In this document: positions 25,497 through 34,554 of the stretch, piece after piece
Layout of the letters: each line of letters begins with the position of its first letter
How positions within the stretch are numbered: position 1 is the first letter of the stretch
Origin: CAYRXM01 sp964449465
GTDB taxonomy: Bacteria; Chloroflexota; Anaerolineae; JAFGEY01
Direction of reading: 5' to 3'
Assembly (NCBI GenBank): GCA_964449465.1
Contig: CAYVBK010000003.1
Span: forward strand, 62,001 to 126,000
Length of the DNA: 64,000 bases
Notes under the pieces: model-generated
Databases searched by the model: none
Seen by the model: the letters and a program-made list of their open reading frames with translations, nothing else
What the model was told of the DNA's origin: nothing
Program-made: the position numbers and the translations under genes

Positions 25497-26299
25497 CGGC
25501 GTCCTCCCAACACAAACTCTTCGATGGCCCAGGCCGCCCCGTCCTCCCACTGCGGCGGAGCAACCACATCGGCCACCGCCTTGACCGAGTCGGTGGCATT
25601 GCCAACGGCCACGCCCAATCCGGCCCACTCGATCATGGCCGCGTCATTGCCATTGTCGCCCAAAGCCAGCACCTCGGCCGGTTGAATGTGCAGATGATCG
25701 GCCAGCCGCGCCGCCCCATCGGCTTTGGACACGCTGAGGTGCAGACTTTCCACAAACCACTCGTGCGAGCGGGTCACTTGAAATTGCCCCTGCGCCAGAT
25801 CGCGCAGTTGCGCCTCCACCCGATCACCATCCTGCCGGGTAGGCGCGATGGCGATCAACTTGAGCGGATCATCGGGCATGGCCGAGAGCAAATCGGGCAC
25901 CTGGCGCGAAGGCAGATCGAACCAGCGTTCGTAATAGTCGGGATCGTTTCGCTGAGCGGTGTAATAGACCACATCATCGCCATACATAGTCAGCTCCCAC
26001 CCGCCCCGCCGGCAAAAATCAACCAGCAAGGGCAAAAATTGGCGCGCCAGCGGCCGATAATGCCAGGTCTCGTCGGCCTGCGTCCGCACCAGGGCGCCTT
26101 GATAACAAACCAGCGGCGTGGCCACACCCAACCGACGGGCAAATTTCAGCGCGGACATAAAGCCGCGCCCGGTGGCAATGGCCACGGCCACACCCTGCGC
26201 CTGCGCCTGCTCAACCGCCCGCAGCAGGCGCGGCGAAAAAACCAGATCGGGCCCCATCAGAGTGCCGTCCAAATCGCAGACGATCAACTTGATTGACAT
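25493..26299 (-). CDS. Cof-type HAD hydrolase (2)
   Basis: The 268-residue protein has the same build as its neighbour: motif I LIVCDLDGTLMGP, motif II VAIATGRG, the lysine of SVSKADGAARLADHL, and motifs III/IV EVLALGDNGNDAAMIEWAGL followed by VAVGNATDSV. The two genes look like a tandem duplication that has diverged. The start at 26299 has AAAGGAG before it and lies 16 bases inside the end of prmC. Substrate unknown. Confidence 0.9.
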   Translation of the reverse strand: MSIKLIVCDLDGTLMGPDLVFSPRLLRAVEQAQAQGVAVAIATGRGFMSALKFARRLGVATPLVCYQGALVRTQADETWHYRPLARQFLPLLVDFCRRGGWELTMYGDDVVYYTAQRNDPDYYERWFDLPSRQVPDLLSAMPDDPLKLIAIAPTRQDGDRVEAQLRDLAQGQFQVTRSHEWFVESLHLSVSKADGAARLADHLHIQPAEVLALGDNGNDAAMIEWAGLGVAVGNATDSVKAVADVVAPPQWEDGAAWAIEEFVLGGRR

Positions 26300-27174
26300 A
26301 CTCGCTCCTTTCGTTCGATGCGCACCATACGATCCAGATGCGCATCGTCTTGTAACAGAGTCACCTGGGCCTGGGGAAAAGCCCGAGCGGCCAGTTGAAC
26401 CACCGCCGCCCCTTGCGCCGCGCCGATTTCCAGCAAAATCACTCCATCGGGGGTTAAATGATCGCCGGCCGCGCAAAGCAATGCGCGAATGGCATCCAGG
26501 CCATCCGCGCCGGACACCAAAGCCTGATACGGCTCGTACAGGCGAATGTCGGGGGTCAGAGCGGCAAATTCACTGGCGGCGATATAGGGCAGATTGGCAA
26601 CGATGAGGTGGACGGGCTGATGGAGCGGAGTTAACAAATCGCCGTACATCCAGGTGATGCGCTGTTCAACATGGTAGCGACGAGCGTTGAGCCGGGCAAC
26701 CTGCAAGGCTTCTGGAGAAATGTCGAGGGCAAAAACCTGCGCCTGGGGTAGGCGCAAGGCCAGGCTGATGGCGATGGCCCCGCTGCCCGCGCCGACATCG
26801 GCCAGGCAGGGCACAGGCCACCGCCCGGCCAGAGCGATGGCCTGTTCAACCAACAATTCTGTTTCGGGGCGGGGAATCAACACCCGCCGATCCACATACA
26901 GGTCCAGATGACCAAACTCGCGATGCCCGGTCAAATAAGCCACCGGCTCGTACTGCGCCCGCCGCTCGACCAGGCCGGCAAAAATCTGCGACTGCTCGGC
27001 CGTGACCATCCGCTCGGGGTGCGCAAACAGGTCGCCAAGCGAGCAGTTGAGCGTGTGCGCCAGCAACAGCCGCGCCACCCAGGCTGCTTCAGAGGTGGCG
27101 CACAACCGATTGACCGCCCAGATCAACATATTTTGCACAGAACCATCGGCCCAATCGCTCACCGGCCCGGTCAT
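26284..27174 (-). CDS. prmC: Release factor glutamine methyltransferase
   Basis: PrmC (HemK) methylates the glutamine of the GGQ motif in RF1 and RF2 with S-adenosylmethionine. The 296-residue protein has the helical N-domain, the linker YLTGHREFGHLDLYVDRRVL and IPRPETE, the SAM loop LADVGAGSGAIAISLAL, the acidic ALDIS and the active-site ANLPYI, a variant of the usual NPPY in which the first proline is leucine. The start overlaps the prfA stop by ATGA, a very common order, which supports the assignment over other N5-glutamine methyltransferases. Confidence 0.94.
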   Translation of the reverse strand: MTGPVSDWADGSVQNMLIWAVNRLCATSEAAWVARLLLAHTLNCSLGDLFAHPERMVTAEQSQIFAGLVERRAQYEPVAYLTGHREFGHLDLYVDRRVLIPRPETELLVEQAIALAGRWPVPCLADVGAGSGAIAISLALRLPQAQVFALDISPEALQVARLNARRYHVEQRITWMYGDLLTPLHQPVHLIVANLPYIAASEFAALTPDIRLYEPYQALVSGADGLDAIRALLCAAGDHLTPDGVILLEIGAAQGAAVVQLAARAFPQAQVTLLQDDAHLDRMVRIERKERVCQSS

Positions 27175-28238
27175 TCGTTCAGCGATTGCAGCCGTTCCGC
27201 TTCTTCGGTCATGGCCAGTTCATCTATAAATTCATCCAACCGACCGTTCAGCACGCCTTCAACATCGTAAATCGAGATGCCAATCCGATGGTCGGTGACG
27301 CGGTTTTGTGGAAAGTTGTAGGTGCGAATTTTTTCCGAACGGTCGCCACTGCCGATCTGTGAGCGGCGCGTTTGCTCCAGATCGTTGGCGCGTTTTTGCT
27401 CTTCAATGGCATACAGGCGGCTGCGCAAAACGGTCATCGCTTGCAGCTTGTTTTGCGTCAACGAGCGTTGATTTTCACACGTCACTACCAGGCCGGAGGG
27501 TTTGTGGATGATGCGCACGGCCGTGGCGTTCTTTTGCATGTGCTGACCGCCCGGCCCGGAAGAGCAATATGTCTCGATTTCCAGATCGTTGTTGTCAATC
27601 TGCACATCCACTTCGTCCATTTCAGGCAGCACAGCCACCGTTGCCGTTGAGGTGTGAATGCGCCCGCTGGCCTCGGTGGTGGGAACGCGCTGTACGCGAT
27701 GAACGCCGCTTTCAAACTTGAGCCGCGAATAAGCCCCCCGCCCGTTCACCTTGAACACGATTTCTTTGTACCCGCCCACGCCGGTTTCGTTAAAATCGAG
27801 AACCTCGGTTTTCCAGCCGTGGTTTTCGGCATAGCGCATGTACATGCGGCACAATTCTGCGCCAAACAGCCCGGCTTCATCGCCGCCGGCGCCGGCGCGA
27901 ATCTCGACAATGACATTTCTTTCATCGCGCGGGTCTTGGGGCAGCAGCATCCGCTTGAGTTCTTGCAACAGCGACTCGACACGCGGCTCTAGCTCGGCCA
28001 GTTCACTCTGCGCCAGCTCGATCATTTCGGGGTCATCCTGCTCCAGCAGCAGCCGCGCCTCCTCGATATGTTCCTGAGCGCGCCGGTATTCCAGATAACG
28101 ATTGACGATGGGTTCCAGTTCGGCCCGTTCGCGGGCATATTCGGTCAGTTTGACGTGATCGGCGGCCACCTGCGGGTCGGCCATCTCGCCGGTTAACTGG
28201 TCGAATCGCGCTTGAATCTGCGCCAGTTTATCTAACAT
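27171..28238 (-). CDS. prfA: Peptide chain release factor 1
   Basis: RF1 ends translation at UAA and UAG. The 355-residue protein carries RVQRVPTTEASGRIHTSTAT in domain 2 and the catalytic GGQ in SSGPGGQHMQKNATAVRI, with the N-terminal coiled domain intact. RF1 rather than RF2 is indicated by the full length and the gene order with prmC. AAAGGAG precedes the ATG, and a promoter lies just upstream. It leads the prfA-prmC-HAD-HAD operon. Confidence 0.96.
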   Translation of the reverse strand: MLDKLAQIQARFDQLTGEMADPQVAADHVKLTEYARERAELEPIVNRYLEYRRAQEHIEEARLLLEQDDPEMIELAQSELAELEPRVESLLQELKRMLLPQDPRDERNVIVEIRAGAGGDEAGLFGAELCRMYMRYAENHGWKTEVLDFNETGVGGYKEIVFKVNGRGAYSRLKFESGVHRVQRVPTTEASGRIHTSTATVAVLPEMDEVDVQIDNNDLEIETYCSSGPGGQHMQKNATAVRIIHKPSGLVVTCENQRSLTQNKLQAMTVLRSRLYAIEEQKRANDLEQTRRSQIGSGDRSEKIRTYNFPQNRVTDHRIGISIYDVEGVLNGRLDEFIDELAMTEEAERLQSLNE

Positions 28239-28273
28239 TCAAAACTCCTTTGCTGAGGTTACGCAAACGTGCT

Positions 28274-28302
28274 ATTTTACCTGAATTGGCAGGGCATGTC
28301 AA
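28274..28302 (-). promoter_or_regulatory. Sigma70-like promoter of prfA operon
   Basis: Minus strand TTGACA (28302-28297), 17-bp spacer, TAAAAT (28279-28274), about 36 bases ahead of prfA. Confidence 0.8.
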
Positions 28303-28323
28303 GCCGCCGGCAATTGGCCTGGC

Positions 28324-28365
28324 AAAAAAAGCCAGGTCAAAGCAAGCGGCCTCAACCTGGCTTTT
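28324..28365 (-). terminator. Intrinsic terminator of fumC
   Basis: Minus strand stem AAAAGCCAGGT (28365-28355) with ACCTGGCTTTT (28337-28327), followed by a run of seven T in total. It separates fumC from the prfA promoter. Confidence 0.88.
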
Positions 28366-28389
28366 GATCGGCTCAACAACACGCCCAAA

Positions 28390-29763
28390 TCATCCGGTCA
28401 TCTTGCGGGCATCCAACGCCTGTTCAAGCTGCTCGTCCGTCATCACTTGCCATTCCTGAGCCACCTGCCGCACCGTTCGCCCGCTGCGATGCGCCTCTTG
28501 GGCAATTTGGGCCGCACGGTCATAGCCGACGTATGGCAGCAGCGCCGTAGCCAGAGTCAGATTGCCCTCCACGCCGGCCTGACAGCGCGCCTCATCGGCT
28601 TGAAGCCCGACCAGACAGCGTTCAGTAAAAGCCAGCGCAGCTCGAGACAGCAATTCAATGCTTTGCAGCAGATTGTGCGCCACAAGCGGCATCATCAGGT
28701 TGAGCTCAAACACGCTGCCCAGCCCGCCCAGAGTGATGGCGGCATCATTGCCGATAACCTGGGCGCAGGCCATAATCAGAGCTTCAGCCATCACCGGGTT
28801 GACCTTGCCCGGCATGATGGACGAGCCGGGTTGCACTTCAGGCAGAATCAACTCACCCAGCCCGTTGCGCGGCCCCGACCCCAACCAGCGAACATCGTTG
28901 GCGATCTTGGTCAGGCTGACGGCGATGGTCTTGAGTTGCCCCGAGGCCTCGACGCAGGCATCGCGGGCAGCATTGGCCTCCATGTGATTGCCGGCCTCAA
29001 TCCAGTCGCCAGCCAGCCAGTCATTGAGATAGCCGATAGCCCGCCGCGGCATCCCTGCCGGACAATTGATCCCGCTGCCTACCGCCGTGCCGCCCAACGG
29101 CAGTTCGCGCAGCACATCGGCAGCCCGCCGCGCCCGAGCCGCGCTATAACGCGCCTGAGCGGCGTAACCATCAAACTCTTGGCCCAGGCGGATCGGGGTA
29201 GCATCTTGCAAATGGGTGCGCCCGCTTTTGACAATGTGATCAAACGCTTGCGCTTTTTGCGCCAAAACATCGCCCATCTGCTCCAACGCCGGAATCAAGG
29301 CCTGATGCAAGGTGCGCCAGGCCGCCACATAAATGGCCGTCGGGATCACATCATTGCTCGACTGCCCCAGATTGACGTGATCGTTGGGATGAACCATCCG
29401 GCTGCCCACTGCTCCACCCAAAATCTGTGCGGCGCGGTTGGCCAGCACCTCGTTGACATTCATGTTGGTCGAAGTGCCAGAGCCGGTTTGGAACACATCG
29501 AGGGGAAATTGATCGGCCCATCGCCCGGCCAGCATTTCATCGCAAGCCTGCAAGATGGCCTGAGCCAGCGACGCCGGCAGCAGCCCCAGATCGAGGTTGG
29601 CTCGGGCGCAAGCCTTTTTGATCCAGATCAAGGCCTCGATCAACCGTCGGTTCCATCGCAGACCTGAAATGTCAAAGTTGAGCATGGCTCGCTGTGTCTG
29701 CGCCCCCCACAGCGCATCATCGGGGATAGACATCTCGCCCATCGAGTCTCGTTCTGTTCGCAT
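28390..29763 (-). CDS. fumC: Class II fumarate hydratase
   Basis: FumC interconverts fumarate and malate in the TCA cycle without an iron-sulphur cluster. The 457-residue protein shows GSGTSTNMNVNEVLANRAAQ, HPNDHVNLGQSSNDVIPTA, SGRTHLQDATPIRLGQE, the GTAVGSGINCP loop and the superfamily signature GSSIMPGKVNP, and matches the family length of about 460. Aspartase is the closest alternative; the strong match to fumarase-type motifs makes fumarase more likely. It has its own terminator, and a 29-bp repeat shared with the sortase upstream region lies 43 bases before the start. Confidence 0.94.
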   Translation of the reverse strand: MRTERDSMGEMSIPDDALWGAQTQRAMLNFDISGLRWNRRLIEALIWIKKACARANLDLGLLPASLAQAILQACDEMLAGRWADQFPLDVFQTGSGTSTNMNVNEVLANRAAQILGGAVGSRMVHPNDHVNLGQSSNDVIPTAIYVAAWRTLHQALIPALEQMGDVLAQKAQAFDHIVKSGRTHLQDATPIRLGQEFDGYAAQARYSAARARRAADVLRELPLGGTAVGSGINCPAGMPRRAIGYLNDWLAGDWIEAGNHMEANAARDACVEASGQLKTIAVSLTKIANDVRWLGSGPRNGLGELILPEVQPGSSIMPGKVNPVMAEALIMACAQVIGNDAAITLGGLGSVFELNLMMPLVAHNLLQSIELLSRAALAFTERCLVGLQADEARCQAGVEGNLTLATALLPYVGYDRAAQIAQEAHRSGRTVRQVAQEWQVMTDEQLEQALDARKMTG

Positions 29764-29805
29764 ATCACCTCCGAAATATCAGGCAAGCAACTGCCCACCG
29801 CCGGT

Positions 29806-29834
29806 TGAGCGCGTTCGGTAGAACGCCGTCGAAA
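29806..29834 (-). repeat. 29-bp dispersed repeat, copy 2 (upstream of fumC)
   Basis: Read on the minus strand this matches 5044-5072 at 26 of 29 bases, and the similarity (GGCGGG) extends further 5'. It lies in the 108-base gap between the CYTH gene and fumC, with the same orientation relative to fumC as copy 1 has to the sortase. Confidence 0.6.
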
Positions 29835-29871
29835 CTAGAGCCCCGCCTGCTTGAGCTTCGCCATTACCAGC

Positions 29872-30390
29872 CTACAGCGATTCAGATAGCATATCGCTAT
29901 ACGACAGATCAATCAGGTCTTGCTCCTGAATGGCAAACAAAGCCATATACTCTCGGCACTGCCGCAACAGGGTCTGATAGCCGATTTGCCCGGTCGTGTC
30001 TATGGCCTCAATTTCGACAAAACTGCCCAACCCCTGCACCATATCCAGATGAAATTTGACGTGGTCCAGAAAATAGATTTCGCGCTGTTTGTCCACCACC
30101 ACACGCACGCCCAGGGCGCGAGTCAGCACATCCAGCAAGGCCGGATCAGGTTTAGGATGGTACAGGGTGACGGCAGAAGACTTGGGGCCGGCCTGATTGG
30201 GACGATCATAGTGGATCAGGGCATATTCAATTTGCCCCTGACGCAGCTTGAGGCGACCTTGCAAGACGTTGAAATAGGTATCTATTTGATGATCCTGGCC
30301 GATAAATGTAGCGCAGCGATCTTGCAAGACCCGACGTACATGGTCAGGATGAGGGCAACGGGCCTTGATTTCGACATTGAGGTGCGGCAT
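29872..30390 (-). CDS. CYTH-domain protein
   Basis: CYTH proteins form an eight-stranded tunnel that binds organic polyphosphates; members include class IV adenylyl cyclases and thiamine or inorganic triphosphatases. The 172-residue protein begins MPHLNVEIKARCPHPDHV, a form of the ExExK signature in which the first Glu is Asn, and continues with QIDTYFNVLQGRLKLRQG, REIYFLDHVKFHLDMV and LGSFVEIEAID. AAAGGA precedes the ATG. It begins three bases after moxR ends, as the last gene of the ABC/MoxR operon. Which substrate it uses is not visible. Confidence 0.87.
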   Translation of the reverse strand: MPHLNVEIKARCPHPDHVRRVLQDRCATFIGQDHQIDTYFNVLQGRLKLRQGQIEYALIHYDRPNQAGPKSSAVTLYHPKPDPALLDVLTRALGVRVVVDKQREIYFLDHVKFHLDMVQGLGSFVEIEAIDTTGQIGYQTLLRQCREYMALFAIQEQDLIDLSYSDMLSESL

Positions 30391-30393
30391 CGG

Positions 30394-31386
30394 CTATCCT
30401 TTATCGGGTACAATGTGGTTCAGCAAATCGGCGATCACGGCGTCGGCGGTGAGGCCTTGCGCCTGCGCTTCAAAGCTGAGGATCAGGCGATGGCGCAGGG
30501 CCGGGTGCGCTGCCTGCCGCAGATCGTCGAGGGCGACGTTATAGCGGCCATCAAGCAAGGCCATGATTTTGCCGGCCAGGATCATGGCCTGCATACCACG
30601 CGGGCTGGCCCCATAGCGCACGGCGCGGCGCACCATATCGGGTGCCGATGGGTCGTTGGGGTGCGTGGCTTTGAGCAGACGGGCAGCAAATGCCGTCACA
30701 TGGTCGGCAATCGGTACGCTGCGCGCCAGGGCCTGCATCTTGAGAATGTCCGCTCCGTCGGCAACTGGCTGCGCCGATGACACGGCCGCGCCGGTCGTGC
30801 GCTGGGCAATCTCAACCAGCTCTGCCACGCTAGGAAACGGCACGTCTATTTTGAAGAAAAAACGGTCCAACTGCGCTTCGGGCAGCGGATAAGTGCCCTC
30901 CATTTCCAGCGGGTTTTGCGTCGCCAGGACAAAAAAAGGCTGTGGTAAAGGGCGGGTGGCTTTGGCAATGGTGACGCTGTGCTCCTGCATCGCTTCCAGC
31001 ATAGCCGACTGAGTTTTGGGTGTGGCGCGATTGATCTCGTCGGCCAGCACCAGGTTGGCAAAGATCGGCCCCGCCTCGAACTGAAATTGCCGCCGCCCCT
31101 GCTCGTCTTCGACGATCAGGTTAGTGCCGACAATGTCGGCCGGCATCAGGTCGGGAGTGAACTGGATGCGGGAAAAGGCGCAATCTATGGCCTGAGCCAG
31201 AGTGCGCACCAGCATGGTCTTGCCCAGGCCCGGCACGCCTTCCAGCAAGGCGTTGCCACCGGCCAGCAAGGTGATCAGAGTGTGTCGCACCAGCTCGCGC
31301 TGACCGACAATGACCTGTCCGACCTGCGCTTCGATAGCGGCGGCAATCTGGCGAAATTCATCAGCATCCATAGAAACCACTTGCAT
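30394..31386 (-). CDS. MoxR-family AAA+ ATPase
   Basis: MoxR ATPases are chaperone-like and often help mature surface or metal-containing complexes. The 330-residue protein has Walker A EGVPGLGKTMLVRTLA at about 55-70, Walker B NLVLADEINRATPKTQ, sensor 1 FFVLATQNPLEMEGTYPLPE and the C-terminal lid. The family normally sits with DUF58 and vWA genes; here the partners are an ABC exporter, a membrane coiled-coil protein and a CYTH protein. AGGAG lies before the ATG, and it follows the coiled-coil gene by 16 bases. Confidence 0.94.
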   Translation of the reverse strand: MQVVSMDADEFRQIAAAIEAQVGQVIVGQRELVRHTLITLLAGGNALLEGVPGLGKTMLVRTLAQAIDCAFSRIQFTPDLMPADIVGTNLIVEDEQGRRQFQFEAGPIFANLVLADEINRATPKTQSAMLEAMQEHSVTIAKATRPLPQPFFVLATQNPLEMEGTYPLPEAQLDRFFFKIDVPFPSVAELVEIAQRTTGAAVSSAQPVADGADILKMQALARSVPIADHVTAFAARLLKATHPNDPSAPDMVRRAVRYGASPRGMQAMILAGKIMALLDGRYNVALDDLRQAAHPALRHRLILSFEAQAQGLTADAVIADLLNHIVPDKG

Positions 31387-31402
31387 ATTTTGCTCCTGAC
31401 CT

Positions 31403-32980
31403 TTACGGCTCTAGCCGCGAGAAATAGCTCTTGACATATTCCTTGAGACCTATCGGGATATAGCTTGCCTCGATAGCCTGGCCGGCCGCGTCAAGATAAT
31501 CATAATAGACCTGGTGATAGGGCAGCAAGGCCTCGCCGGGCGCGCCGGGCAGCGGATTGTGACTTGCTCGCGTCTGTGTATCGCCCTGACCGGTGTCCTG
31601 GCCGGAGATGAACAACTCGTCGCCGCTGCCGGGGCGACGGTTCCACGGCACATAGACCTGCTGATCCAGCCGGTCGGCATCAGATGAACGCCCCTGTCCT
31701 TGTGGCCGGCCGGCCTGACCAGTGCGGCTGGCCGGCGGCAGTTGATTGGCCTGCGTGCCGCCGCCACCGCCGACCTGCTGCCCCTGGCCTTGTCCCTGTC
31801 CTTGTTGCCCCTGCTGTCCCTGCCCCTGGTCTTGACCCTGCCCAGGATTTTGGCCAGCCTGGGCTATGGCCTGGCGACTGGATTGAAGTTGAGACAGGGT
31901 GCGCTGCAAGGCCGCCTGACGGTCCAGGTCGCTTTGCGCCTGGCGCATCGCCTGCGCCGCTGCTTGCGCTGCCGTCTCTGCCGCCTGCGAATCGCCGCTT
32001 TGGGCAGCCTGCGCCAGAGAGGCCAATGCCTGCGCCAGCGTCGCATCGCCCGACTGAGCAGCGCGGGCGGCCATTTGAGCAAGAGCCTGAGCTGCTGCAG
32101 TTCGTTCGGCGTCGCTCATCTGCGCCAGTTGTTCGGCCAATGCTTGCAAAGCCTGGTCCATCTCGGCCGGGTCGGCCGGGGAACGGCCCGACTCGCCCGA
32201 CAGCGATTGTAATTGGGCGGCCAGCGATTCCAAAGCCGCCTGACGGGCATCGGCATTGAGGTCCAGGCGCGGACGCAAAGCCTCTTCCAGCCGCGACAGG
32301 TCAGCCAGTGCTTTTTCGCGGTCGCCGGGATTGGCCTCAAGCTGTCGTGCCAGTTTATCCAGTTGACGAAGCAAATCCTGCCGTTCTTCGGGCGACAGGC
32401 GCTGATCTTGTTCGACCTGGGCGCGCAATTCCTGGATGCGTTTGGCCTGCTCCTCGGCGGCGCGAGCAATGGCAGCGCGCTTTTGAAGAACGGCATCCAT
32501 CGGATTGGGCAGCATCATCGAGGCAACGGCGGCTGCCAGCAGCACGGCAGCCAACAGCAAAGCACGACGTTGCCAGCGCAGTGGAAAGGAACGATGCGGC
32601 TCGATGCGCTGCGCCGTGTTCAAGGCATCCTGTCGCTGAAGCGACAGCAATGCCGGAGAAACCATCTCGCCAGAGACAGATTGAAACGCCCAGGCCGTAG
32701 ATAGCCGCTCCTTTAGCCCCAACTCTAAATCAACCCGGCAGGCGATGCGGCCCAGCGGCATAGGCTTGAGCAGTGTATAACCGCCGATGCCGACCAGCCA
32801 GAACACAAACGGCAGCCACATCCACACCCCCAAAAACGAGAGCGGCCAGAGGCGACCAGCCAGTTGAATCAGGCCCAGCAGCAAGCCGACCATCCACAGT
32901 GTTTGTTGCGCCAACATCCAGCCATCGCACAGACGCAAACGACGACGCAAACGCGCCAGATAAAACCTTAGCTGATCCAT
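31403..32980 (-). CDS. Membrane protein with long coiled coil and Q/G-rich tail (DUF4175-like)
   Basis: The 525-residue protein has two N-terminal membrane helices (about 24-50 and 52-70), a third near 132-150, then a very Ala/Gln/Glu-rich helical region of about 155-390 with clear heptad character, and a low-complexity GQGQ segment near 395-425. The C-terminus is polar (about 430-525, with PWNRRPGSGDELFISGQD). Layout resembles DUF4175-type proteins found beside MoxR. It overlaps the upstream permease gene by 13 bases. The function is unknown; a scaffold for MoxR or the transporter is a guess. Confidence 0.75.
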   Translation of the reverse strand: MDQLRFYLARLRRRLRLCDGWMLAQQTLWMVGLLLGLIQLAGRLWPLSFLGVWMWLPFVFWLVGIGGYTLLKPMPLGRIACRVDLELGLKERLSTAWAFQSVSGEMVSPALLSLQRQDALNTAQRIEPHRSFPLRWQRRALLLAAVLLAAAVASMMLPNPMDAVLQKRAAIARAAEEQAKRIQELRAQVEQDQRLSPEERQDLLRQLDKLARQLEANPGDREKALADLSRLEEALRPRLDLNADARQAALESLAAQLQSLSGESGRSPADPAEMDQALQALAEQLAQMSDAERTAAAQALAQMAARAAQSGDATLAQALASLAQAAQSGDSQAAETAAQAAAQAMRQAQSDLDRQAALQRTLSQLQSSRQAIAQAGQNPGQGQDQGQGQQGQQGQGQGQGQQVGGGGGTQANQLPPASRTGQAGRPQGQGRSSDADRLDQQVYVPWNRRPGSGDELFISGQDTGQGDTQTRASHNPLPGAPGEALLPYHQVYYDYLDAAGQAIEASYIPIGLKEYVKSYFSRLEP

Positions 32981-34527
32981 GTGACCCCCGTCTTGCCGGT
33001 CACCTGCCAGGTGCCGTCGTTTTTTTGCAGCACATAGGTCTGCCCACCGCCACCCAGCGGAGAAAAGTACAGCAAAGCCGATACAAAAGCGGTGCCTTGG
33101 CCGTTGAGATAAATGTTGCCCAACGTAAATATCGCTCCATTATCATTGATTACCCCTTGCTCATCGCGCGGTGCGTCGACCGAACGATCAATCCACACCC
33201 AGCGTGCCGGCAGATCACTCAATGCCTCCACAACGGTCTGCTGCACCGATTCGGGCAGGATTTGCGAATCGCCGCGCGGCGCGTTGGGATCGCCCACCCC
33301 ATCGTCGGTGACGCGCAGCAGATAAACCACTGCAAAACCGGCAAACTGGTCTTCAAACGTGTGGTCACGCGTGTACATCTGGCGAATGGCGGCTGTGTAA
33401 ATCGCCGTCCGATCCTCCTCTGACAGCGTGGTGGACAGTCCGGGCAGCGGTGTCGCCATCGCCGGCATGGCAGGCCGCATTTCTGGCTCGACCGGTATGA
33501 CCATGGAGGTCGGCGTGGGCGGCAAAATCATGCGCTCATAGCGGTTGGCCGTAAGCAGAAAAGGCACCGCGACGATGGCGCAAAACACAACCCAGATCAC
33601 TCCGGCGATCAGCAGGCGCTTCCAATGGATGCGCCAGCGGCGGGTGGGACGCACCAAACGGGTGGCCATCATGTACAAAACCAGCGACAGTGTGCCGTAT
33701 AGGGGCAGTGTATAGTGATAGAGCGGGCGCGGGATGCTGGAAAACGACGACGATCCGCTGAGATTACCAGTCAAGACCATGCTCAATCCGCCCAGCAGGT
33801 CAATGCCGCCGCTATAAGCCGAGGGGGTGATGGCAGAAAAGAGCGCGCTGATGGGATTTGGCACCAGCAGCCAACGCGGCGGCTCTTTTTGCTGCAAAAT
33901 GCCTACGGCCACATAGACTATCAACGGTCCGATGATCAGGGTCAACACAGCCAGATAGCTCAGCACCGTAGCGGCAATGGTGCGCCGCAACCAGGCCGAC
34001 ATAAACACGCCGATCACCCCCAGCGTGATGGTGATGGCGAGCAAGACGATCATGGTTTTGAACATATCGCGCAGCGACACGCCGCCAAAGATAAACACCA
34101 GGCTGGCCATCGGCACGGCAGCCACCAGCAACAGCAGCACATAGCTGAGCGCAGAAACCAATTTGCCCCACAAGATGCGTCCTGGGCGCAGCGGCGTTGC
34201 CAGCAGCATCTCGTAGGTCAGCTTTTCGCGCTCGCTGCTGATGGCTCCGGCAGTAATGGCCGGGGTGATAAAGCAAATGACCATCAACTCGACCACGGCC
34301 AGCCCGGCAAAAAGAGTGCGGCCGATCTGCGGGCTGACCGGCATGTTGGAATAACGGGTGGTTTCCAGAGTCAGCCGGTACAGCAAATAGCTGATCCCGC
34401 CCAAAAGCACCAGCATGCCAGTGAGAACGGCAAAGGCACGCCAGCCGCGCATGCGCGAGCGCAGTTCCTTTACCAGGATCGGGTTAGTCGGCGCCGACCG
34501 AATGAGGATCAAGGGATTCCATTTCAT
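32968..34527 (-). CDS. ABC-2 type transporter permease
   Basis: The 519-residue protein begins MKWNPLILIRSAPTNPILVK and has ELRSRMRGWRAF, followed by a membrane helix at about 33-52 and a set of helices to about 330 (AGAISSEREKLTYEMLLATP is the typical ABC-2 loop). The extracytoplasmic C-terminal part (about 340-519) has no recognised domain. The start at 34527 is nine bases from AAGGA; an ATG three codons earlier touches that site. It lies 27 bases after its ATPase gene. Confidence 0.87.
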   Translation of the reverse strand: MKWNPLILIRSAPTNPILVKELRSRMRGWRAFAVLTGMLVLLGGISYLLYRLTLETTRYSNMPVSPQIGRTLFAGLAVVELMVICFITPAITAGAISSEREKLTYEMLLATPLRPGRILWGKLVSALSYVLLLLVAAVPMASLVFIFGGVSLRDMFKTMIVLLAITITLGVIGVFMSAWLRRTIAATVLSYLAVLTLIIGPLIVYVAVGILQQKEPPRWLLVPNPISALFSAITPSAYSGGIDLLGGLSMVLTGNLSGSSSFSSIPRPLYHYTLPLYGTLSLVLYMMATRLVRPTRRWRIHWKRLLIAGVIWVVFCAIVAVPFLLTANRYERMILPPTPTSMVIPVEPEMRPAMPAMATPLPGLSTTLSEEDRTAIYTAAIRQMYTRDHTFEDQFAGFAVVYLLRVTDDGVGDPNAPRGDSQILPESVQQTVVEALSDLPARWVWIDRSVDAPRDEQGVINDNGAIFTLGNIYLNGQGTAFVSALLYFSPLGGGGQTYVLQKNDGTWQVTGKTGVTWIS

Positions 34528-34554
34528 CTCACACATTCCTTTTCCACAGACAGA